64,000 bases of DNA from Polyangia bacterium (lineage in GTDB: Bacteria; Myxococcota_A; Polyangia; Nannocystales; Nannocystaceae): contig JAUIFF010000022.1 in the NCBI GenBank assembly GCA_030429545.1, positions 1 through 64,000 of the forward strand. Reading direction: 5' to 3'. Positions 57,997 through 64,000 of this stretch are shown here, one piece after another. The first letter of the stretch is position 1; every line of letters starts with the position of its first letter. Both the position numbers and the translations under genes were made by a program. The notes under the pieces were generated by a model that was not told the DNA's origin, did not search any database, and worked only from the letters and a program-made list of their open reading frames with translations.

Positions 57997-60000
57997 CTAC
58001 TTCTTGGCCTTGACCTTCTTGACCAGCGTGTCCGGGTCTTGCCCGGGCAGCCCGGAGCTGATGCCCCCATTTTTGCCCGGCTTGCTAAACGCGACGTCGT
58101 AGCCGTCGCCGAGGGCGAGCATCACCCCCGACACGACTTCGCCGATCGACGCCATACCCTGGATGTTGATCTTGTTGGCGTGGTCACCGGCGCGGTGGTA
58201 GTCGCTGTGAATCCCGGTAAAGAAGAACAGCACCGGAATGTCGCGGCGATAGAAGTTGGCGTGGTCGCTGCGCCCGGTCACGCTGCCCTCGTAGATCACC
58301 GTCATGTCGCGGTTGCCGAGTTTGTCGAGCAACGGCATCCACTGCTCGGACGAATGGATGCCGCCGATCGCCAGGCCGCGACGACCGAGCCGGCCGACCA
58401 TGTCGAGGTTGATCATGGCGACGACCTTGTCGAGGGCAAACGGCGGGTTTTTGACCATGGCCTTGGAGCCATAGAGCCCGAGCTCTTCGCCGGAGAAATG
58501 GGTAAACACCAGGGTGCGTTTGGGTTTTTGCGGGAGCGCGGCGATTTGCCGGGCGACTTCGAGGACCATGGCCGTGCCGCTGGCGTTGTCGTCGGCCCCG
58601 TTGCAGATCTTGTCGGTGGTCCCATCTTTTTCGATGGGTGAGCAGTGGCCCTGTTCGCCGTCGGTGCCGATATGATCGTAGTGGGCACCAATCACCACCA
58701 GCTCGTCGGGTTTTTCGCTGCCGGGGATGGTGGCCACGACATTGGGAACTTCGCGGATGGCGTGGTCCATGTCCGTGACCAAGGTGGCCTCCATGCCGAG
58801 CTCGCGCGACTGCGGCTTGAGTTCGGTATCGATGGCTTTTTGCAGTTTGGTGAGGGAGACCTTGGCACCCTTGAGGTAGCGCTCGGCCGGCTTCCATTGT
58901 ATCTGCACAATTGGCAGGGGCTCCTCGTCGGACAGTTCGCGGGTTTGCGGTTTGCTGAGGTCGGGCAGCTTGTCCTGCTTGCGCGCCTTGTCGTCGACAA
59001 AACTACGGGGGCCCCGCACGGCGATCACCCCGACGGCCCCGGCCGCTTTGAGGCGCTTGAGTTTGGTCGACATCTGCCCGGCCTCCATGCCGAACTGCGG
59101 GCCGGGGATCTCGGCGGCCTTGGCCATGATCGGTGCAAATACATCCTGTTGCAGGCTCAGCGACAACTGCATGGGATCCTCGGGCAGCGGCCACAGGGTG
59201 GCGGCGAGGTCGACTCCCGGGAGCATCGGCGACAGTAGGGCGAGCAGGCGTTTGTGGATGTCCTTGTGGAGTTTTTGCAGACCCTTGGCGTCCTTGGCCT
59301 GCTTGAGTGGCCCGACGCGTTTTTCAAAGTCGCCGTTGATCGCCTGCAACACGCGAAAGATTTCGCGGAGGTTGGGGCGGCCGGGGGAGTCGAGCAAGAC
59401 CAGGGCAATTTTTCCCTTGAGGTCGATGCCTTCGAGGTCGTCGTACCCGGGCCGGCCGGGCGTTGCCGGGATGCCGCTTTCGGGGTCGCCGGGCTTGCCG
59501 GGCACGGGGTCGGCCTTGGCGGCATAGCCGACGAACACAACCGGGGCCGTGACTTCGCCGGTCCCGCTCGCCGCCATCGGAGCGATCACCTTGGCATCGA
59601 CCTGCTTGCTGCGTTTGCCCGTGGTCAGCGCAAGCTTGGGTGGCGACTTCACCGAGACCCCGGTGATGAGCTTGTAGTTGTGGAGGTAACTGTCGCCGAG
59701 CGGGCTAATCTGGAGTTCTTGGTAGCGGTTGGTGAGGAAGTCGACCGACAGCTTGAGATCGTCGTTGAGCGTATAGCGCCCGTTTTGCTCGTCGGCGGCG
59801 AGGAACTCGATGTCGGCCATCATTCGGCCCTGGTCGAGCATCAACACGTCGGGCCGCGCGGGCGCTTCGGCAACCGCTGCTGCGGGCTCGGACGGTGCTG
59901 AGAGATCTCCCTGTCCGGAGGCCTTGCAGCCGGCGAGAAGGGGCAACAGCCATAGCGCCGTGAGGCAGCACAGTCGATTCGCGTTTTGCCGCAATACCAT
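57997..60000 (-). CDS. M28-family zinc peptidase lipoprotein
   Basis: ATG 60000 gives a lipoprotein (LLPLLAGCKAS) of 667 residues; ATG 60030 would add ten. The middle part has a PA-like insert (VVFVGYAAKADP, GIDLKGKIALVLLDSPG). The M28 catalytic domain has the zinc and acid residues in GAHYDHIG, NGADDNASGTA, FSGEELGLYGSKA, NLDMVGRL and GIHSDYHRAGDHANK. Such enzymes are aminopeptidases or carboxypeptidases acting outside the cytoplasm; a role in feeding on peptides fits a predatory or scavenging myxobacterium (inference). The gene is convergent with the DHS-like gene (7-bp gap). Confidence 0.92.
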   Translation of the reverse strand: MVLRQNANRLCCLTALWLLPLLAGCKASGQGDLSAPSEPAAAVAEAPARPDVLMLDQGRMMADIEFLAADEQNGRYTLNDDLKLSVDFLTNRYQELQISPLGDSYLHNYKLITGVSVKSPPKLALTTGKRSKQVDAKVIAPMAASGTGEVTAPVVFVGYAAKADPVPGKPGDPESGIPATPGRPGYDDLEGIDLKGKIALVLLDSPGRPNLREIFRVLQAINGDFEKRVGPLKQAKDAKGLQKLHKDIHKRLLALLSPMLPGVDLAATLWPLPEDPMQLSLSLQQDVFAPIMAKAAEIPGPQFGMEAGQMSTKLKRLKAAGAVGVIAVRGPRSFVDDKARKQDKLPDLSKPQTRELSDEEPLPIVQIQWKPAERYLKGAKVSLTKLQKAIDTELKPQSRELGMEATLVTDMDHAIREVPNVVATIPGSEKPDELVVIGAHYDHIGTDGEQGHCSPIEKDGTTDKICNGADDNASGTAMVLEVARQIAALPQKPKRTLVFTHFSGEELGLYGSKAMVKNPPFALDKVVAMINLDMVGRLGRRGLAIGGIHSSEQWMPLLDKLGNRDMTVIYEGSVTGRSDHANFYRRDIPVLFFFTGIHSDYHRAGDHANKINIQGMASIGEVVSGVMLALGDGYDVAFSKPGKNGGISSGLPGQDPDTLVKKVKAKK

Positions 60001-60381
60001 GGTCGGCTTGTACCAGACCCGTGGCCGCACTCCCGCGCGGTTGTCATGCCGATTCGCGGGCGAATTCCTCGATTGGAACCAGGTTTAGCGCGGGAATGTC
60101 GAGTTTCTGTGTGTTGGTTCACGCCCGTGGCGGGCCCCGGCTGCACAGAGGTTTTCTGAGTCCAAACTCGCCGCGCCCGCGGATCGTGTTTTTACGCAGG
60201 TCACGGAGGGTGTCCCGGCAAGTTGACGGCTCCGGGCAAACTCGCGTACCGTCGCGGATGGGTAGGGGAACCTAACCATTTCATTCACTGGTGACGACTG
60301 GCGTGGGAACCAGTCCCGCCCTCTCAGCGCATCTCCGGGGGAAGTGCGCCACTCATTGAAAAAAAAGAAGGATTAAAGAGC
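60001..60381. other. Intergenic region between divergent genes
   Basis: 380 bp between the M28 peptidase and VWA genes. It holds the promoters of both. A 6-bp hairpin GACTGG/CCAGTC (60296-60301 with 60310-60315) and an A-rich stretch with AAGAAGGA just before the VWA start are all that I can see. Confidence 0.4.
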
Positions 60382-62976
60382 ATGAAGCGTCTCAATTTGC
60401 TCGGTTCGTGGAAACGTATCGGCGTGCAAGCAGGCCTGCTTGCCGGCCTTGGTCTGGCATTTGCCGGCACCGCAGACAAGCCGGCAGTCGCCGGCATGGG
60501 CGACTGTCCACTCGAGGATGAGTGTACATTCAAGAAGCCGAACTTCATGATCATCTTGGACTACTCGACCTCGATGAACGAAAGTTTCGGCGACAACATC
60601 AGCCGCTGGGAAGCAGCTGCTGGTGCCGTCCAAAACCTCATGATCGCTGATCAAAACTACCTCAGCGAAAACATGCACGTCGCTCTGATGCGGTTTGGGC
60701 ACGATCCCAACCCGAACTCCGAGGGCACCCTTATCAACAACGACTCGTCGGGTATCGAGGACGGGCAAAAGCTCGACGTCCACTGGTACGACCTCGAAGG
60801 CGACGACAAGACCTACTACGAGTGCAATGGCCAGGCCATCATCGACGCAGTCGATGCCCTGCCCGCACCGATTGACGGCAACCTGACCGGTATCGGTACC
60901 TGGACCAACGGCGCCTTGCAGTACGCCCAGGAGCTGATCGAGCAGTCGATCGCCGACCACCCGTCGGACGTCCCGTCGATGGACAACCGCTACTACGGTC
61001 TGTTGGTCATGACCGACGGTGACTGGACCAATGCCAACGGCATGGGCCAGACCCCCAGCGAAGCCCCATCGAACACAGCAGCTGATTTGCTCGCGGGCGT
61101 CGGCCCCGAGAACCAACCGGTTCAGACCTTCGCCGTGTTCTTCGGCGAGGAGGGCAGCTCCGGCGAGATGTCGGCACAACAGCTGGCCATGGCCGGCGGC
61201 ACCATGAACGCGATCCTGGCAACGGACCAGATGTCGCTGACGATGGCGCTGACCGAGGTCGTCAACACCATCAAAGACCAGGTTCAGGCGGTCGAGTGTA
61301 TCGGTGGTCTGCCCCGCATCATGGTCATCCTCGACGCCTCGTCGTCGATGCTCAACATCGGTGGTGGCGCCATGCCGGCACCGCAGGGCGAGTCCGGTTG
61401 GGACCTCGCACGTGCCGCGCTCGCCGGCGACAACTCGATCTTCGAGGTCGAGGTCAACGTCGGTAGCAACCAGGTCGTCGAGGACTTGGTCCACCTCGGT
61501 CTGTTGGTCTTCGGTCACAACAGCCCGGCTCCGGGTGAGCAGAAGATCCTCGTCAACTACGGCCCCTGCATGAAGGACAACTTCCGCTGGGCCCTGGCAC
61601 CGCAGATTTCGCACCCGAACTGCGCAGCTCCGGACTACACCCCGCTGCTCGACAACCAAGACTACGTCATTCCCGATTGCGCCGACCCGTGGAACGGTCC
61701 GCCGATCACCTGGGAGTTCGAGCAAATCGTCGGTGGTCTTCCCGACCCGAACTCGGATCCGGCTGGCCCCGGTTTCGATGCCGATACACAGACCCACATG
61801 CCGAAGTGTGAAGGCGCCGGCCCGGCCTGCTCGGGTTCTGGTACATACACACACTTGGGTCTCGAGCTCGCCGCCAGCAACCAGGCGCAGTACCACGCCG
61901 ACCAGTTGATGCTGGGCAACGTCGACGACGGCACCCAGTACCGCAACATCCTCATCACCGACGGTCAGTACAACGGTTACTCGACCGACGGTCAGGTCCA
62001 GGGTGCCCTGGAGGGGATGTACAACAGCGGCATCACCACCTACGTCATCGGCTTCGGTGACGGCGTCAACACCCCGGCCGCCATGCAGCAGCTGCAAAAC
62101 ATGGCCCAGTGGGGTTCGGGCGGCAACGAGAACTACATCGATGCCGACAACCAGCAGGAGCTGGAGATGGCACTCGCCGGGATCATCGAGCAAATCTCGT
62201 TCGACCCCTGCTGTGCGTTCAACGACTGCTCCGAGGTCTCCGAGCCGACCACCGGCGAGCCCGACCCCGAGCCGGGTCAGTGCGCGACCGATGCCGACTG
62301 CAAAGAGGGCGAAATCTGCGTCATCCCGGGTATGGCGATGTTCGGTACCTGTGAGCCCGACGTCGACTGCATGAACGACGAAGACTGTGGTCCTGGCCAG
62401 GTCTGCACCGACGAGGGCATGTGCGTCACCCCGCCGTGCATGAGCGACGACGACTGTGATGCCGACGAGGTCTGCAACACCGAGACGGGTATCTGCGAAG
62501 CTGCTCCGTGTACGATCGTTCCGTGTGAGGGCAACCTCGTGTGTAACGAGGAGACTGGTGAGTGTCAGCCGGGCGTTTGTCCCGACGACTTCCAGTGCCA
62601 GGACGGCGAGGCTTGTGTTGACGGCATGTGCGTCATCCAAAGCTGCCCCGACGTTCCTTGCGAGGACGGCTTCACCTGCAACAACGGTGTCTGCGAGCCC
62701 GACGATCCGACCGATGCCACTGGCACCGAGAGCGACTCGGACACTGGCACCACCGCGGGTCCGACCACCGGTACTCCGACCACCAGCACGACCGACGACG
62801 GCACCACCGGCGACGGCACCGACACCGACACCGACAGCGCCTCGACCACCACCGGCGAGGACGACGAGGGTTGTGGCTGCACCACCACCGCCGACGAGAA
62901 CAAGGCCCGCGGCCTGTTCGGCACCCTCATGGCACTCGGCTTCGCCGGCTTCATCCGCCGCCGCCGCCGCAGCTAG
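60382..62976 (+). CDS. Surface protein with two VWA domains, Cys-rich repeats and MYXO-CTERM tail
   Basis: After a signal (VQAGLLAGLGLAFAGTADKP) come two VWA domains with MIDAS motifs Asp60-x-Ser62-x-Ser64 (ILDYSTSMNES) and Asp318-x-Ser320-x-Ser322 (VILDASSSMLN), each with its TDG strand (VMTDGDW, LITDGQY). Residues about 625-780 hold six or so repeats of the type CxxDxDCxxGxxCxxxxxC. A Thr/Asp/Gly linker follows, then the MYXO-CTERM tail: GCGCTTT, a hydrophobic helix (GLFGTLMALGFAGFI) and RRRRRS. It is exported and probably held in the outer membrane for adhesion or substrate binding. AAGGA precedes ATG 60382. A terminator follows. Confidence 0.92.
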   Translation: MKRLNLLGSWKRIGVQAGLLAGLGLAFAGTADKPAVAGMGDCPLEDECTFKKPNFMIILDYSTSMNESFGDNISRWEAAAGAVQNLMIADQNYLSENMHVALMRFGHDPNPNSEGTLINNDSSGIEDGQKLDVHWYDLEGDDKTYYECNGQAIIDAVDALPAPIDGNLTGIGTWTNGALQYAQELIEQSIADHPSDVPSMDNRYYGLLVMTDGDWTNANGMGQTPSEAPSNTAADLLAGVGPENQPVQTFAVFFGEEGSSGEMSAQQLAMAGGTMNAILATDQMSLTMALTEVVNTIKDQVQAVECIGGLPRIMVILDASSSMLNIGGGAMPAPQGESGWDLARAALAGDNSIFEVEVNVGSNQVVEDLVHLGLLVFGHNSPAPGEQKILVNYGPCMKDNFRWALAPQISHPNCAAPDYTPLLDNQDYVIPDCADPWNGPPITWEFEQIVGGLPDPNSDPAGPGFDADTQTHMPKCEGAGPACSGSGTYTHLGLELAASNQAQYHADQLMLGNVDDGTQYRNILITDGQYNGYSTDGQVQGALEGMYNSGITTYVIGFGDGVNTPAAMQQLQNMAQWGSGGNENYIDADNQQELEMALAGIIEQISFDPCCAFNDCSEVSEPTTGEPDPEPGQCATDADCKEGEICVIPGMAMFGTCEPDVDCMNDEDCGPGQVCTDEGMCVTPPCMSDDDCDADEVCNTETGICEAAPCTIVPCEGNLVCNEETGECQPGVCPDDFQCQDGEACVDGMCVIQSCPDVPCEDGFTCNNGVCEPDDPTDATGTESDSDTGTTAGPTTGTPTTSTTDDGTTGDGTDTDTDSASTTTGEDDEGCGCTTTADENKARGLFGTLMALGFAGFIRRRRRS

Positions 62977-63000
62977 TCAACGACTCGCATCCGCGAGAAC

Positions 63001-63028
63001 AGGGCCATCCTTCGGGGTGGTCCTTTTA
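63001..63028 (+). terminator. Terminator after the VWA gene
   Basis: Ten-bp stem (AGGGCCATCC with GGGTGGTCCT, two G-U pairs) capped by a TTCG tetraloop, then T residues. Confidence 0.88.
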
Positions 63029-63109
63029 TTTAAGATGTGTGTGCAAGCAGTCTGTTCGGAGGCGGGAACCGTTTTGATTGCACAGTCAACGAACCGCCCC
63101 GTCGTTGGG

Positions 63110-64000
63110 CTACGTGCCCTCTTCAAGGATGTCTAAAAATCGCTGATACAAGAACACTTGGCCACGCTTTTTGCCGGTAATTTCACGGACCAATCCCCGC
63201 GATTGCATGTCCTGAAGGACACGCCGAACCGTTTGTCGGCTGATACCGAGTTCGGCGGCAGCAGAAGAGACCGTCAGGAGAAGTCGCTGGCACAGCAACT
63301 CATAAACCAACAGGTTGTTTTGGGCAGCAGCAGCTTGAAAATGGGAACCTCGGCGGCTAGCCATGACACTGCGATCCTCCTCCATGAGGGCATACAGGTT
63401 GACAATTGTGTCCGTCGCTTTGGTGGCAACCGTGGCAATACCTTCGAGGTAGAAGTCCATCCACGCTTCAAACTCGCCGTGGGTCCGAACTCGCTGCAGG
63501 CGCTCGTAGTACTCTTCCCGATTCCGTTTGAAGTGGAGACTGATATATAAAGTGGGCTCTTTGAGAACTTTTTGATGTATGAGCAATAGTGTGATCAGGA
63601 GCCGGCCGACCCGACCGTTACCATCGAGGAACGGATGGATTGTCTCGAACTGCACGTGTGCGAGACCTGCCCTGATGAGCGGTGGCAGGGGCGAGTCGTT
63701 GATAAACTTTTCGAGCTCACTCAGTGCTTGTGCAAGTACATTCGGCGGTGGCGGGACAAACCGAGCATTGCTCGGACTGCTACCTCCAATCCAATTTTGA
63801 ACGCGGCGGATTTCTCCTGGCGCTTGGACCGCACCGCGGCTGCCCTCGACAATGATGTGCTGAACTTCGCGGAGCAGTCGCATGCAGACCGGGAGCTCAT
63901 TGAGGCGGTCAATGCCGTATTGCATGGCTCGGACATACGAGGAGACTTCCTCGACATCTGAACGCGGGACGCCAGGCGCGAGCTGATTTTCGTGGAGGAC
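63110..64000 (-). CDS. Fic-family protein with C-terminal winged helix (5' end outside window)
   Basis: The frame is open from the window edge, so the start is missing. Visible: an N-terminal helical part (EVSSYVRAMQYGIDRLNELP), the lead-in GEIRRVQNWIGGSSPSNARF, the Fic motif HPFLDGNGRVGRLLI (His catalytic, GNGR phosphate loop), a dimer helix and a C-terminal helix-turn-helix (SSAAAELGISRQTVRRVLQDMQSRGLV). Most Fic proteins AMPylate other proteins. The HTH suggests a Fic/DOC-type regulator or self-controlled effector. The inhibitory motif, if any, would be in the missing N-terminal part or in another gene. Confidence 0.9.
   Translation of the reverse strand, partial: VLHENQLAPGVPRSDVEEVSSYVRAMQYGIDRLNELPVCMRLLREVQHIIVEGSRGAVQAPGEIRRVQNWIGGSSPSNARFVPPPPNVLAQALSELEKFINDSPLPPLIRAGLAHVQFETIHPFLDGNGRVGRLLITLLLIHQKVLKEPTLYISLHFKRNREEYYERLQRVRTHGEFEAWMDFYLEGIATVATKATDTIVNLYALMEEDRSVMASRRGSHFQAAAAQNNLLVYELLCQRLLLTVSSAAAELGISRQTVRRVLQDMQSRGLVREITGKKRGQVFLYQRFLDILEEGT

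Larger units (their letters stand above)
2099..63740. other. Dispersed 10-mer TGYANNTRCA (about 34 sites across the window)
   Basis: The consensus equals its own reverse complement. Form TGTANNTGCA starts at 3769, 23813, 29795, 30121, 31392, 32254, 35611, 45739, 48731, 56093, 57962, 58898. Form TGCANNTACA at 8092, 27380, 29479, 36895, 40354, 46909, 59134, 63731. Form TGTANNTACA at 14771, 18895, 24956, 37586, 42575. Form TGCANNTGCA at 2099, 21656, 23588, 27151, 32643, 38678, 38921, 47198, 56744. Near misses such as TGTATGAGCA (32089, 63576) and TGTATGCGCA (33090) add to it. The sites occur in genes on both strands and between genes. Counting was by eye and may miss some. Confidence 0.8.

Noticed and set aside
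60373..62640. 755-codon minus-strand frame opposite the VWA gene
   Set aside because: Long only because of the G+C and codon bias of the VWA gene, which has a signal, two MIDAS sites and a sorting tail.

Overview
The window looks like high-G+C chromosomal DNA from a myxobacterium, most likely of the Nannocystis/Enhygromyxa/Plesiocystis type. This is an inference from several traits: two secreted proteins end in a Cys/Gly, hydrophobic, Arg-cluster tail of the MYXO-CTERM kind; several lipoproteins carry long Thr/Ser/Asp/Gly linkers after the lipobox; there is an MglA-family GTPase; and one surface protein carries Cys-rich repeats behind two VWA domains. No phage, transposase or CRISPR-Cas genes were seen.

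Layout. 1-1250: the end of an rRNA operon (5S rRNA and terminator), followed by a cluster of about five hairpin repeats. 1249-9321: a probable selenoprotein (lipoprotein peroxiredoxin-like, in-frame UGA with a SECIS-like hairpin), an unknown membrane protein, a succinate dehydrogenase cytochrome b remnant bracketed by direct repeats, a LysR regulator coupled to a LysR DNA-binding-domain-only gene and divergent from a tyrosinase lipoprotein, and an FG-GAP lipoprotein. 9526-20684: birA, a MYXO-CTERM protein, an exported TldD/TldE-like pair, yhbY, tlyA, tRNA-Ala(CGC), a PP2C phosphatase and a HAD hydrolase. 20700-25559: a second array of the same hairpin family, nadC with two broken copies of its own 3' end, then ftsQ-ftsA without ftsZ next to it. 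25678-29330: two paralogous small lipoproteins around a 225-bp duplicated noncoding element, an MglA-like GTPase and a TetR regulator with recognisable operators, and a third diverged copy of the element. 29478-49195: mostly envelope genes (lipoproteins, a GT-C-like membrane protein, a TMTC-like protein, MscS), with serA, a hybrid histidine kinase and erpA. 49576-52593: the rpsB-tsf-pyrH-frr translation cluster. 52848-64000: ettA, fabV, a deoxyhypusine-synthase-like gene, an M28 peptidase, a large VWA surface protein and a partial Fic gene.

The best candidate for a new system is at 35192-38324: a YceI-like lipoprotein, a 150-residue exported peptide ending in a two-cysteine CGEGTC core, and a natural fusion of an MNIO (DUF692) enzyme with a DUF2063/BufC-like partner. 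This is the gene logic of bufferin/methanobactin-type RiPPs, but with a precursor that does not resemble the usual ones. A second window-wide signal is a self-complementary degenerate 10-mer, TGYANNTRCA. I count about 34 copies by eye, where base composition alone would predict one or two. It lies in genes and intergenic regions alike and often brings codons that are rare for this G+C content.
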